DNA of 64,000 nucleotides from Mesotoga sp. Brook.08.105.5.1 (GCF_002752635.1 NZ_AYTW01000027.1:13892-77891); one strand, 5' to 3'; counted from the stretch's first letter, positions 8,740 to 18,737 are shown. Numbers and translations: made by a program. Notes: generated by a model not told the origin, from the sequence alone.

Positions 8740-11088
8740 ATGAAAAGAATTGGCTGGAAGGAGATAGATTTGAAAATTCCACTGCCGAAGAATGTAAAGT
8801 CAACTGAATGTTTAAGTGAACTAGAGGAGTTCATCGGACAGGAGAGAGCCATAAGAGCTTTGGAGACAGGGCTTCATATAAACGCAAAGGGATACAATGT
8901 TTTTGTTTCCGGCAGTAACAACACCGGAAGAAGGACATTTGTCAGTCGTTATCTGAAGAAGAAGGTCGAAGGAACAAAGACTCCGGGCGACTGGATATAT
9001 GTCTACAACTTTGATGAACAAAGGTCGCCAAATTCAATTCCACTTGAAGCGGGCGCTGGGAAGGTATTTCAGAAAGAGATGAACGAGTTTGTTGAGATAG
9101 CTATCAACTCGATCAGCGAGAGCTTTCAGAGTGAGGACTACCAGCAGAAGGTAACTTCGATCCAGAATGAGCAATCGGAAAAGCGTTCAAGTATGCTGAA
9201 GGAATTGTTAGAAAAGGCGAAAGAAAAGGATTTCACTGTTCAAATAAACCAGACAGGAGTTGCAACGATTCCTCTCTGGAACGGTAAACCGCTTACCCAG
9301 GAAGTGTACGAAGCCTTACCGGAGGAATACCAGAAGCAGCTTACCAAGAAAGGCGAGGAAGTCCGTGAATTAGTCAACTCGTATCTTCTTAGATTGAGCA
9401 AGATGGAAAAGGAGTATGGTGAGAAGTACAAGGAATTGAATCGAAACGTGGCTTCTTTCGCAGTTGAAGGTCACATAAAGGAGATGAAAGACAAGTTTAG
9501 CAAGAACAAAGAGGTCGTTGATTTTATAGAGAGCATGAAGGAAGACTTGCTTGACAATCTGGGAGTATTCTTCAGCCAGGAGATCGACTCCAAAGCTTTC
9601 TTCGGCAAGAGATATGCGGTCAATCTGTTTGTCGACAACTCGGGAATAGAGGGGAAACCCGTTGTGGAGGTAACAAACCCCAATTACTCCTCCCTTTTCG
9701 GAAGAATAGAGTATGTAGCAAAGATGGGAATGCTTGATACCGACCACACCATGATAAGGCCAGGCGCAATACATAACTCGAACGGCGGGTATCTTGTCCT
9801 TGATGCCAAGAGCGTACTGAGCGAACCCTACGTCTGGCAGACTCTGAAGCAGGTACTCTTTTCCGGTCTCGAAGGAATTGAGAATCTAGAACACAAGATC
9901 GGTCTCTTATCGACTGTTAGTCTGAAGCCTGAGCCAATTCCGCTGGATATAAAGATAATCATGATAGGCGAGCCGTGGATATACAGCATGTTAAGTACGC
10001 TCGATACGGATTTCAAGAAGCTCTTCAAGATTAAAGCCGAGTTTGATTGGGAAATGGCGTTGGAGAAGGACACGATTGGCAAGCTCTGTGGGCTAACCTG
10101 CAATATTGTGAGGGAGAATACTTTGAAGCCGCTTGAAAGGGACGGAATCAAAGAAGTGATAAAGAGAGCGATATTCCTTTCGGGAAGCAGGAAGAAAGTC
10201 TCGACTCAGTTTGGTACCCTTGAACAGCTCCTCCTGGAGAGCTCGGCCATGGCGGATATGAAGAAGCACGATATGATAGAGGCTGAGGATGTATCGACCG
10301 CTTGGGAAGAGATGCATACAAGGGTCTCCCTCTATCAGGACAAGATAAAGGAAATGTTCAAGAACTCGACATTGATGGTTCAGACAGATGGTGAGCTTGT
10401 TGGTGAGATAAACGGTTTGACAGTAGTCCAGACAGAGGATCTCTCTTTTGGAATACCGGTGAAAATAACTGCCAAAGCCGGTCCGGGCAACAGCGGTATA
10501 GTTGACATACAGAAAGAATCGGAACTAAGTGGAAGCATCCACAACAAAGCCAGCCTGACTATTCAGGGATACATGAGTTCGAGATATGCGCAGCAATTCC
10601 CGCTGAGTCTGAACGGTTCGATAAGTTTTGAGCAGGTCTATTCGACAGTTGAAGGGGATAGCGCTTCCGTGGCGGAGACAGTCGCTTTCCTGTCTGCAAT
10701 TGCCGATGTACCGATTAAGCAGTCAATAGCAGTTACGGGCTCGATCAATCAAAGCGGAAGAGTCCAACCCGTAGGCGGAGTTCAGTACAAGATTCAGGGC
10801 TTCTATGATCTCTGCAAGATAAAGGGGTTTACCGGTCAACAGGGAGTGGTCGTGCCTCAGGCGAACTCTGACAATGTTGTTCTCCCTGACGAAATAATTA
10901 ATGCCATTAAGGAAGGGAGATTCAACATATGGACCGTTGAGACCGTGGACGAGGCCATTGAGGTACTGACGGGCATGAAGTCGGGAAAGCTCGGGAAGAG
11001 CGGAGAGTACTCGCCTGGCAGCTTCAACCAGAGGGTAATAGAGAAGTTGATGAAGTACTATGAGATAGCTTCTCAATCGAAGAAATGA
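8740..11088 (+). CDS. Lon-family (COG1067, LonB-like) ATP-dependent protease
   Basis: A 782 aa soluble protein. The N-terminal AAA module has the P-loop GSNNTGRRT near 55-63, with arginine in place of the usual lysine, as recalled for this subfamily. A coiled-coil insert follows (about 130-280), then the AAA part containing GGYLVLDA. The C-terminal Lon protease domain has the catalytic serine in GDSAS (Ser641) and the catalytic lysine in GGVQYK (Lys684). It lacks the Lon N-domain and membrane helices, so it is likely a cytosolic Lon-related protease for damaged or regulatory proteins. The start ATG at 8740 follows AAGGAGG. It is transcribed alone from an extended -10 promoter and ends at a strong hairpin. 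Confidence 0.88.
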   Translation: MKRIGWKEIDLKIPLPKNVKSTECLSELEEFIGQERAIRALETGLHINAKGYNVFVSGSNNTGRRTFVSRYLKKKVEGTKTPGDWIYVYNFDEQRSPNSIPLEAGAGKVFQKEMNEFVEIAINSISESFQSEDYQQKVTSIQNEQSEKRSSMLKELLEKAKEKDFTVQINQTGVATIPLWNGKPLTQEVYEALPEEYQKQLTKKGEEVRELVNSYLLRLSKMEKEYGEKYKELNRNVASFAVEGHIKEMKDKFSKNKEVVDFIESMKEDLLDNLGVFFSQEIDSKAFFGKRYAVNLFVDNSGIEGKPVVEVTNPNYSSLFGRIEYVAKMGMLDTDHTMIRPGAIHNSNGGYLVLDAKSVLSEPYVWQTLKQVLFSGLEGIENLEHKIGLLSTVSLKPEPIPLDIKIIMIGEPWIYSMLSTLDTDFKKLFKIKAEFDWEMALEKDTIGKLCGLTCNIVRENTLKPLERDGIKEVIKRAIFLSGSRKKVSTQFGTLEQLLLESSAMADMKKHDMIEAEDVSTAWEEMHTRVSLYQDKIKEMFKNSTLMVQTDGELVGEINGLTVVQTEDLSFGIPVKITAKAGPGNSGIVDIQKESELSGSIHNKASLTIQGYMSSRYAQQFPLSLNGSISFEQVYSTVEGDSASVAETVAFLSAIADVPIKQSIAVTGSINQSGRVQPVGGVQYKIQGFYDLCKIKGFTGQQGVVVPQANSDNVVLPDEIINAIKEGRFNIWTVETVDEAIEVLTGMKSGKLGKSGEYSPGSFNQRVIEKLMKYYEIASQSKK

Positions 11089-11136
11089 CTAAGCAAGATA
11101 CGTAAATCAATGGTGGTTGTTCAAATGGCCAATAAG

Positions 11137-11179
11137 AAAAATGGCGACAGACATATCTGGCATGTCCATCGCCATTTTT
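11137..11179 (+). terminator. Bidirectional rho-independent terminator
   Basis: A long hairpin has outer arms AAAAATGGCGA and TCGCCATTTTT and an inner GACAT/ATGTC extension. It has U-tracts on both strands. It lies between the convergent protease and phospholipase-like genes and can serve both. Confidence 0.85.
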
Positions 11180-11197
11180 CGTAAGGCAGCTACCTGA

Positions 11198-12208
11198 TCA
11201 TGATTCGGAGTCTATTGCCGCGAATCTGTTCAGCATATAGTTTATGTATCCCTTTACATAAGAAGCAGTCTCTCTGAGAATCTCAACGGAGAGGTTGTCT
11301 AATTTCGATGTCTTGCCTGCTTCGTGAAGATCATCGAAATACTCTTTGCCTAGCCAGACTGCCTGAGGTTTCTCAAGTTCATTTCCCATAACATGTTTGA
11401 GTTCATAGTATACTGGATTGAGTTTCTCTCTGGAGTACTTCCGCAAATCTACCGCGGCCTGCTTCGGATTCTTGACGATTCTGGCAGGAACCTCTTCGAG
11501 CGCCATTAGCAGGGGCTCGTATTGTCCCCAAATCAAATAACCACCGTAGAAGTCGTATGCGAAGTGATAATTCGCAAAGATGGCGAGCCACTTGTCCATG
11601 TTGAAAGGAAGCTTCAGCAGTTCGAAAAACGGCGCGGGGAATGTATGAAAAGGCTGGCCGACATCTTCAAGATAGTGCATTGCTCTACCCATGAAGCGGT
11701 ATGCCCAATAATGGTCTCCTCTGGAATAAGCGATCTCGGCCAGATCGCTGAAGTACTGAACGACGTCAGTCACTTCTCCGACTCTAACGAAGAAGAGCAT
11801 TCTGTATTCCATGTGTCTTAATCCCTGGCTGTCTCCGAGGAGCGTCTCTATTCCCTTTAGTTCGAGCCCCTTATCCATGCCTAGATCGGGCTCGTAAGAA
11901 TAGACCGAAAGGATCTGCCACAGGGGTGCCAAATTGTCAACAGGTCTGGGGTTTGGGAAGACTGCGCTGTATAGGTCGAGATCTTCTTCCGGCAGATAGC
12001 TCTCGCCGAGATAATCGTAGAAACCCTCTATGGCCGGATTGTATTCACGAGTGTCAACATCGGCGTATGTGTACGGGGTTATCTCAACGTACTTGTCAAA
12101 AACCTCCTCATACTGGGATACAATCAAATACGTTAGAGCATCGTGCCCCGACCATGAAAATCCGAACACGGCTAATAGCAGTATTAGAATCATCATCACC
12201 TTTTTCAC
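11198..12208 (-). CDS. Secreted zinc-dependent phospholipase C / S1-P1 nuclease-like protein
   Basis: A 336 aa product with a signal peptide (hydrophobic residues 4-17). Predicted cleavage leaves a tryptophan at the mature N-terminus, with a histidine three residues later (WSGH). In zinc phospholipase C and P1 nuclease the mature N-terminal Trp binds zinc through its amino group. The motif HYLEDVGQPFH reproduces the H-x3-D-x5-H zinc spacing of that family. A downstream HFAYD supplies the H-x3-D pair. The trinuclear-zinc fold is therefore likely, with a phosphodiester (lipid or nucleic acid) substrate outside the cell. The GTG at 12208 is chosen because GGAGGTGG precedes it by four bases; a longer frame reaching 12289 has no such site. 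Confidence 0.72.
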   Translation of the reverse strand: MKKVMMILILLLAVFGFSWSGHDALTYLIVSQYEEVFDKYVEITPYTYADVDTREYNPAIEGFYDYLGESYLPEEDLDLYSAVFPNPRPVDNLAPLWQILSVYSYEPDLGMDKGLELKGIETLLGDSQGLRHMEYRMLFFVRVGEVTDVVQYFSDLAEIAYSRGDHYWAYRFMGRAMHYLEDVGQPFHTFPAPFFELLKLPFNMDKWLAIFANYHFAYDFYGGYLIWGQYEPLLMALEEVPARIVKNPKQAAVDLRKYSREKLNPVYYELKHVMGNELEKPQAVWLGKEYFDDLHEAGKTSKLDNLSVEILRETASYVKGYINYMLNRFAAIDSES

Positions 12209-12336
12209 GTAACCACCTCCAATTCTTATAATAACAGATTCAAACTGCATTATTGTCTTCTTGATACCGATTAGCTTCGTGATAGGCAAGCTTTCTGATA
12301 GTATTGTCTAAGAAAAGCAGTTTAGGGAGGTGCAAT

Positions 12337-13566
12337 ATGGCCGACGCTTCTAGAGGAGTTTCAAGAGGCTCATTAGACGTGCGGATTCTTCAAGATATTG
12401 AATTTGATTTCCAGCTCTACAGGTCTCTTGGTGCAGTATCGTACGAAGGAGGCACCGTAGGAGAGATTCTTTCGCTTGTACCGCATATAGATTGTGAAGA
12501 CCCATCAACTTGGGTGAAGTCATTCAAGGACCTGGCAACAAGGTTGAAGAACCACGCTCTGAAGGTTTTGCAGAAGGGCAATAGCGAGACTGCTAGACAG
12601 GAGTTTCTGAGAGCAGCAAGTTACTTCAGAGCAGCAGAGTACTTCGGAGATCCTCGAGACTCTAAGACAAGGTACATCGGTATGGAAAGCAGAGATTGCT
12701 TTGTATATGCTTTCAGAACCACTGATATTCAGTTCGAAGCTGAGAGAATACCCTACGGTGAGGATTTCATTCCGGCGTACTGGATTGCTCCAACGACCGG
12801 CGGCACGAAGAAGACGATAATTATGATGAGTGGTTTTGACGGGACATCGGAAGAGATGTATTTCCAGGCAGGCTCGGCCGCTTTGCAGAGGGGTTACGCG
12901 GTTGTTCTCTTCGATGGCCCCGGTCAGGTAGGAATGAGAAGGTTTTCGCCCGAGACTCCGTTGCGTCCTGACTACGAAGTTCCGATTTCCAAAGTTGTCG
13001 ACTATGCTTTGTCGAAGGAGGATGTCGATCCATCAAGACTCGCGCTGTATGGCATTAGTCTCGGAGGTTATTTCTCACTTAGGGCCGCTGCTCACGATTC
13101 CAGAATAAAAGCCCTGATTTCCAATTCACCTGTTACCGATATCTACAAGTACCTATCTGCATTTGCCGGAGAAGCTATCAATTCTCCTGAAGATATTACA
13201 CTGGAAACGGTCGACCTTGTGCCCTCGGAGTATTTGTCTAAGGCTCAAAAGCTCCAGCTCGTCAACATAATGCTCAGGTTCGGCGAGGTCTCCATGTCCA
13301 AGGCTTTCAAAAGAATGAGGGATTTCGTTGTAGGCAACGCTATAAAGAGTATTCAGGTTCCATTCCTTGCCATGGTGGGAGAGGGAGAAGGAGAAGAGGC
13401 GCTCATCCAGGCAAGGGAAGCCTCAGATAACGTTTCGGGAAAGTCAACAATGAGAATATTCAAGAAGCAGGAAGGCGCAGATTCCCATTGTCAAGTTACT
13501 AATCTTCCTTTGTCCAATTCAGTGCTTCTTGATTGGCTGGACGATGTTTTTGGAGCAACGACATGA
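12337..13566 (+). CDS. Alpha/beta hydrolase (FrsA / pseudooxynicotine-hydrolase-like)
   Basis: A 409 aa cytosolic hydrolase. An N-terminal helical cap of about 140 residues precedes an alpha/beta core with SGFDGT, FDGPGQVG (oxyanion region) and the nucleophile elbow GISLGG (serine in the middle). A candidate catalytic histidine lies in ADSHCQ near the C-terminus. The arrangement matches the family of esterases and C-C hydrolases related to 2,6-dihydropseudooxynicotine hydrolase, rather than short lipases. Substrate unknown. The ATG at 12337 follows GGGAGGTG with four-base spacing. The stop overlaps the start of the aspartate racemase gene (ATGA), so the pair is translationally coupled and may act on the same amino-acid derivative. 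Confidence 0.8.
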   Translation: MADASRGVSRGSLDVRILQDIEFDFQLYRSLGAVSYEGGTVGEILSLVPHIDCEDPSTWVKSFKDLATRLKNHALKVLQKGNSETARQEFLRAASYFRAAEYFGDPRDSKTRYIGMESRDCFVYAFRTTDIQFEAERIPYGEDFIPAYWIAPTTGGTKKTIIMMSGFDGTSEEMYFQAGSAALQRGYAVVLFDGPGQVGMRRFSPETPLRPDYEVPISKVVDYALSKEDVDPSRLALYGISLGGYFSLRAAAHDSRIKALISNSPVTDIYKYLSAFAGEAINSPEDITLETVDLVPSEYLSKAQKLQLVNIMLRFGEVSMSKAFKRMRDFVVGNAIKSIQVPFLAMVGEGEGEEALIQAREASDNVSGKSTMRIFKKQEGADSHCQVTNLPLSNSVLLDWLDDVFGATT

Positions 13567-14252
13567 AGCGTATTGGCCTTTTGGGTGGGATGAGCTGGGA
13601 ATCATCACTGGAGTACTACAGATTGCTAAATGAAATGGTCAAGAACAGGCTTGGGGGATTGCATTCCGCAGAATGCACCTTGGCTTCAGTTGATTTCGGC
13701 CCCGTTTCGGAGATGCTAAAGAGTAATGACTGGAAGGGTATAGAGAGGGTCTTGACTGCCGCAGCCATTGATCTGAAGAGAGCGGGTGCAGACTTTCTTA
13801 TCATATGTACCAACACAATGCATCTTTTGGCCAGAGAAATCGAAGGAGCATCAGGGCTTGAAGTCCTAGAAATCGGTAAGGCAGTCGGAGAGGAGATCGA
13901 GAGAAGGGGACTTGAAACCGTTGGACTCCTCGGCACAAGATTCACTATGGAGAGGGCTTACTACAAGGATACTTTGGCGGGATTTGGCATAAATGTTATC
14001 GTTCCTTCAGCTGAAGAAATGGTAGTAGTAGATATGATTATCTTCGAGGAGCTCTGCAAAGGAATCTTCAGGGAGGAATCAAAGTCAGTCTATAAGGCAG
14101 TGATTAAGGGTCTTCAGTTCAATGGAGCCGAGGGAGTTATCCTTGGTTGCACTGAGATACCTCTGCTGATCAAAGAATCAGACGCTGACATTGCCGTTTT
14201 CGATACTACGGCCATTCACGCCCGGGCGGCCGTCGATCATGCTCTTGCGTGA
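13563..14252 (+). CDS. Aspartate/glutamate racemase family protein
   Basis: A 229 aa cofactor-independent racemase. Both catalytic cysteines are present in their usual contexts: CTNTMH near residue 81 and GCTEIP near residue 196. The N-terminal GLLGGMSWESS is typical of the YgeA/RacX-type aspartate racemases. It interconverts L- and D-aspartate or a broader amino-acid range; D-amino acids would feed the cell wall or be recycled. The start ATG overlaps the hydrolase stop by four bases (ATGA), indicating coupled translation. Substrate specificity cannot be told from the sequence. Confidence 0.88.
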   Translation: MKRIGLLGGMSWESSLEYYRLLNEMVKNRLGGLHSAECTLASVDFGPVSEMLKSNDWKGIERVLTAAAIDLKRAGADFLIICTNTMHLLAREIEGASGLEVLEIGKAVGEEIERRGLETVGLLGTRFTMERAYYKDTLAGFGINVIVPSAEEMVVVDMIIFEELCKGIFREESKSVYKAVIKGLQFNGAEGVILGCTEIPLLIKESDADIAVFDTTAIHARAAVDHALA

Positions 14253-14498
14253 TTCGGAATCAAGAATACTGAATAGTCCACAGTTCTCTAGAGAATGCAT
14301 GACGCATGAGATTGACTCACAAGACAAAAGCGTTTTGCTTCTGAATCGGTAAGTTCGACCGGATCCGAGATTCCAAATCACTCTTGTGTGAATCTCGACA
14401 GGGAAGGCTATTTTCTCAGGTAGATACTGCTATTCACATGATTAGCAGCTATTTCAAATTACTAGTGATCGTTCACTTCGCGGAAGGAGGATCTAAGT

Positions 14499-16046
14499 AT
14501 GAAAAGACTCTTGTTAGTGCTTCTATCAGTACTGCTGTTATCGGTAGTCTCTTTTTCTAGCGTTTACAATAGTGCGTCCAACGGTGACCTGCAAGGGGTA
14601 AAGGAAGCTGTCAACAGCGGTGGTAATATTAACGAGCGTGGCTATGCAAACAAAACACCCTTGATGGTCGCAGCGGATTACGGCCACTCGGAAATAGCAA
14701 CCTACCTTATTGAATCTGGGGCAGACATTTCAACTGTTGACGACAATGGCTATACAGCTCTTCATTACGCTGCGAGAAAGGGTCTCCTCGATGTCGTGAA
14801 GATGCTCCTTGAAAGAGGGGCGGACATAAACGCTCATCCGGCCAGTTCGATGTTTTATGAAGGCTATACACCTTTGATCCTTGCCTGTGACAACTCCAAG
14901 AACGATGCTACTCTGGAAGTCGTTAAGTATCTTGTGGAGAAGGGAGCCGATCTGGAGAGAGTTGAATATGCTTTCCGCTCACCTTTGATTGCTGCGATAT
15001 TTTCGAAGGGGACAAATACCGTAGTCTTCCTGCTTGAAAACGGAGCCGATCCAAATCGACCGGCCAAGGACGGAAGAACTCCTCTCTATCTAGCTATATC
15101 GGAAGGCCTCCCAATTGAGGGCATAGAAGCGCTTCTAGAACATGGGGCAGATGTGTCTATCGGCAATGAATACTATACGCCGCTTCAACTGGCCGTATCG
15201 AAGTCCAATAATGATATTTCGAAAATGCTGATCGAATTTGGCGCCGACTATTCTGGAGTAGATGATTCAGGTAATACCCTACTTCATCGCGCTGCAGGTA
15301 AGGGATCTACCAAGAACATCGAGATGTTTGTTGAGCTTGGAATCGAAGTTGATTCAAGGAACTATGAAGGGAAAACTCCTCTGCATATCGCTTCAGAGAA
15401 CGAGTCCTTGAGAAATGTCAAGCTCCTTATTTCGCTTGGAGCCGACGTCCTGGCAAGAGATAACAATAATCACCTGCCCCTACACTTGCATCTCGCTGTC
15501 TACCAAGAAGACAAAGAAACTATTGAGAGCTTGCTTTCTGCGGGTGTCAGTATCAATAACAATGAAGTAGAAAGCGGTATCTCACCGCTTCATATCGCAG
15601 CCGCTTATGGAAAGCTAGATATTGTCAAGTACCTCTTAGAAAGAGGCGCGGATGTTTCGATCGAGACAGATGAGGGAATCCTTCCAATTCATTCCGCTGT
15701 CGGCCGCAGGGGAAAGACGGAAGTCGTCGATTACTTGCTCGAAAGCGGAGCTGACATTGAGGCCGAAGATAACGAAGGCAGAACGCCTATCTTCTATGCT
15801 GTTAAAGACTACAACATGGAAGCGATTTCTTACCTCGGTGAGAGAGGAGCGAATGTCAATCATCAGGATCACAGCGGGAAAACGCCCTCACACTACGCTG
15901 TCGAGGACAAATGGGACGCGATCGAAATGCTTACGATCCTGAGCGGATTCGGTTTGGTGCCGGATACAAAGGACAACGCAGGAATGACTCCGGAGGATTA
16001 TGCTGCATCAGAAGAGATAGTTGGATTCTTGAAAACGCTTTATTGA
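14499..16046 (+). CDS. Secreted ankyrin-repeat protein
   Basis: A 515 aa product with an N-terminal signal peptide (KRLLLVLLSVLLLSVVSFSS). Most of the remainder is about a dozen ankyrin repeats with the TPLHIA / LLxxGAD pattern. Nothing catalytic is visible, so it is presumably a periplasmic or surface protein-binding scaffold. AAGGAGG lies eight bases before the ATG. It stands alone between an intergenic gap and a terminator hairpin. Bacterial ankyrin proteins with signal peptides often act in the envelope, sometimes beside catalases; a catalase does occur in this window but 40 kb away. Confidence 0.85.
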   Translation: MKRLLLVLLSVLLLSVVSFSSVYNSASNGDLQGVKEAVNSGGNINERGYANKTPLMVAADYGHSEIATYLIESGADISTVDDNGYTALHYAARKGLLDVVKMLLERGADINAHPASSMFYEGYTPLILACDNSKNDATLEVVKYLVEKGADLERVEYAFRSPLIAAIFSKGTNTVVFLLENGADPNRPAKDGRTPLYLAISEGLPIEGIEALLEHGADVSIGNEYYTPLQLAVSKSNNDISKMLIEFGADYSGVDDSGNTLLHRAAGKGSTKNIEMFVELGIEVDSRNYEGKTPLHIASENESLRNVKLLISLGADVLARDNNNHLPLHLHLAVYQEDKETIESLLSAGVSINNNEVESGISPLHIAAAYGKLDIVKYLLERGADVSIETDEGILPIHSAVGRRGKTEVVDYLLESGADIEAEDNEGRTPIFYAVKDYNMEAISYLGERGANVNHQDHSGKTPSHYAVEDKWDAIEMLTILSGFGLVPDTKDNAGMTPEDYAASEEIVGFLKTLY

Positions 16047-16078
16047 AGTCTCGGATAAGTCCGCGATCCAAACTACTA

Positions 16079-16112
16079 AACCGGTGTCTGCCTTGCGCAG
16101 GGACCGGTTGTT
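16079..16112 (+). terminator. Probable terminator after the ankyrin gene
   Basis: The hairpin has outer arms AACCGGT/ACCGGTT and an inner CTGC/GCAG, followed by GTTTG. The U-tract is short, so confidence is moderate. Confidence 0.55.
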
Positions 16113-16151
16113 TGTAATGGGCCATAAGATGTTAACCAAGAAACGTCATTG

Positions 16152-16593
16152 TCAATCATTGACTCTTCTGGCATTTTGAGCGGCTTTCTGAAGAAGAGAA
16201 AACAGGCAATCTCTTTCGCCGTTGGAGAAACCTTCTGTTAGCATTGTTTCATGATCTCTTCCAAGCCTTCCTAGCTCTTGACCAATTCTTATGCCGCTTT
16301 CTGTGAGAAACAGCCTGTAACTCCGGCTGTCTGATGGGTCGGTTTTCCTCTTTATATAGCCTGCTTCGGTAAGTTTCTTCATGGCTACAGGAGTAATTCC
16401 CTTATCGACACCGAGGATTTCGCTGAGCTCATTCTGGCTTATTCCGTCCTGGACATCAGCACTCTCACAAAGAAGAAATGACCATTTCCCAGTCAAAATT
16501 TCTGCATTTCCCTGCTGAAATAGACATTTGCACTGCGCGAAATGCGATATATCCAGCGGCCAATGTACTCTTCTCTATCGAAGGCTGGATCAC
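16152..16593 (-). pseudogene. MarR-family regulator, frameshifted near its start
   Basis: The intact C-terminal 114 codons (from 16496) encode a winged helix with the MarR signature region LSEILGVDKG and KLTEAGYIKRKTDPSDSR. The family is usually 140-150 aa. Upstream, a GTG at 16593 overlaps the stop of the MATE gene (GTGA) and opens a second frame reading AAGYIAFRAVQMSIS, a plausible MarR helix 1. The two frames meet near AATTTTGACTGG (about 16495-16505). The total span of 442 bases is one base more than a whole number of codons and would give about 146 aa. This fits a single-base indel in an otherwise normal gene. A shorter functional protein starting at TTG 16496 is the alternative but lacks the dimerisation helix. 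It would have regulated the co-transcribed pump. Confidence 0.6.
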
Positions 16594-17969
16594 GCGACGT
16601 CCGTTGTGCCTGCCTCAGCACTGAGCTCACTTGAACGGAATATCTTCAGTTCTCTAAGGTAGAAAACCAGCGATATTGCGAAAGCGATCAAATCGGCAAG
16701 TGGAAAGGATATCCAGATGCCATTAATCCCTAGAAAGCGCGGAATCACTAGAATCAGTGGTATCAGAATTATTATCTGTCTAAGGAGGGATAAGAAAAGT
16801 GCGGGTATGGCCTTGCCAAGAGCCTGGAACATTCCAGAAGCAATAACCTGGATGCCAATGGTCGGGATGGCAAGGATAACAATCCTGAGAGCAGAAATTG
16901 TGGGTTCAATAAGCTCGATTTCATCAGTGAAAATCGATATGAGTTGTCTTGCAAAGAAGAACATTATGATTGCCGAGAAAAGGGCGATCAACGTGGTAAC
17001 TGCGGAGGCCAGTTTGACAGACTCTCTTGCTCGCCTCATTTTTTTGGCGCCGTAGTTGTATCCGACAATTGGAAGAAATCCCTGATTGACGCCGAACATA
17101 GGCATTATGAAAACCATTAGAAGTCTGTTGATTACTCCATACACCGCAACGGCAATATCCCCGCCGTAAAATACAAGCGAATTGTTGAGAACCACAGCGA
17201 GAAGGCTGCCTGCCACCTGTCTTGAAAATGCAGAAAGACCCACGGAGACGGTTCCCTTCAGGATTGTCCACTCTGGAAGCAAAGAAGCCAGAGAGATTCT
17301 CAGCAGACTCTTTCCGCTAATGAAGTAAAAGAGAATATAGATCGAGGTAATCGCCTGAGACAAAACGGTTGCCAGCGCCGCGCCTCTTATGCCCATGTTG
17401 AGAGTGAAAATGAAAATGGGATCAAGAATTATGTTAAGAACAGCAGAGATCAACATTGCAGCCATTGCTATCTTTGGTTTTCCTTCTGCCCTAATAACAT
17501 GGCTCATAGCCATTCCAAAAGAAAAGAAAGCGCTTCCGAGAAGTATTATGCTCAGGTATTCTCTCGCATACGGAATGATGGCTTCACTCGCTCCGAGCAG
17601 TATGAGCAACTGATCTATAAAAAAGTATCCCAGCAGGGTCATCGCCAATCCGAAGGCGATCGAGAAAGCCATTACGTTTCCAGCGGCGCGTCTTGCCTTT
17701 TCGTGATTCTTTTCACCCAGCGCCCTCGATATAACTGAAGCGCCGCCGATTCCGAACAACTGAGCAAATGCCATAACGAATATTTGAACGGGGAAAGAAA
17801 TAGATATGCCCGCGATGCCCATCGACCCGACGCCTCTTCCGACGTAAATTGTATCAACGAAGTTGTACATTGCCTGAACAAGCATGCCGATAGTTGCAGG
17901 TAAAGAAAGACTGAGAAGAAGCTTTCCAATCCTCTCCTCCCCAAGCATCTTATGTATGTCTTTTGCCAT
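16590..17969 (-). CDS. MATE family efflux transporter
   Basis: A 459 aa protein with twelve hydrophobic segments in two six-helix halves, characteristic of MATE (MOP superfamily) multidrug/toxin exporters of the DinF/NorM type. Signature stretches include LSLPATIGMLVQAMYNFVDT near the N-terminus and the repeated PMFGVNQGFLPIVGYNYGA. It exports organic cations or drugs using Na+ or H+ gradients. The ATG at 17969 follows GAGGTG. It is the first gene of an operon with the broken MarR gene, whose start overlaps this stop codon. With the regulator disrupted, expression may be altered. Confidence 0.93.
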   Translation of the reverse strand: MAKDIHKMLGEERIGKLLLSLSLPATIGMLVQAMYNFVDTIYVGRGVGSMGIAGISISFPVQIFVMAFAQLFGIGGASVISRALGEKNHEKARRAAGNVMAFSIAFGLAMTLLGYFFIDQLLILLGASEAIIPYAREYLSIILLGSAFFSFGMAMSHVIRAEGKPKIAMAAMLISAVLNIILDPIFIFTLNMGIRGAALATVLSQAITSIYILFYFISGKSLLRISLASLLPEWTILKGTVSVGLSAFSRQVAGSLLAVVLNNSLVFYGGDIAVAVYGVINRLLMVFIMPMFGVNQGFLPIVGYNYGAKKMRRARESVKLASAVTTLIALFSAIIMFFFARQLISIFTDEIELIEPTISALRIVILAIPTIGIQVIASGMFQALGKAIPALFLSLLRQIIILIPLILVIPRFLGINGIWISFPLADLIAFAISLVFYLRELKIFRSSELSAEAGTTDVA

Positions 17970-18364
17970 AACTCACCTCTAAGACAGTTGCATATTCAAC
18001 TATTATAATTCATAGTAGTACCGAATGCTTTCTCTCTCGCTTTCGTGCCGGTAGTTCTGATTCGATTAGAAGCGAGTTGGCAATCGTTGTCCGTAAGCGG
18101 TCCACCGTTCTCCGGAGCCGCCGTTGTATGCTTAAAGGCGGAGAACCCGCTGAACGCTGATGAAAAACCACGTTGACCGTCATCGCTTCTCCGTTCTCCG
18201 TAAAAGCCACGAAGAAGATTGAAAACAAGATTCAGGATCCGAGTCTGAAATGATTGCCTTATGTTATTCAAAAGACACCACATCGCGTCATGCTGAACTT
18301 GTTTCAAAATACTGCTCTCAAGGTTTTTCGAACCTGCACACTGCAACCTCGGTACTTCAAGACC

Positions 18365-18395
18365 AGATCCCGTACAGAAGCATCACGAGATGACA
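18365..18395 (+). repeat. Palindromic dispersed repeat, copy 1
   Basis: AGATCCCGTACAGAAGCATC plus ACGAGATGACA. It is the same unit as 18738-18768 and 31965-31995, slightly decayed in one arm. Confidence 0.7.
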
Positions 18396-18737
18396 TGACG
18401 TGGAAGCATTTCAGAGCGAAACGAGTTTTAATGCTTCTTTTCTTGTTTGCTCTTACCAACAACCAATAACGAACAATTTATTATCGCTCTTTCTTGTAGC
18501 ACTGCGGAATGACAGTCTTTTCTTACTTCAGGTCATCCTGGCACGCTTCTGGCAAGGATCTCGATCTTTGAAACAGTTGCCAGTGACAAGTTGCGAGTTG
18601 TAAGAGCAAAAGCTAATAAACTCTCTAAGTATCTTGAAACGCTCTTCTCGGTGGACGGCGGACCGTTGACGGACAACGTTGTCTCCGTCAGTGACCAGCG
18701 GGTCCTTGTTCTTAAGCGAATAGCGGCTCTCAGGACG

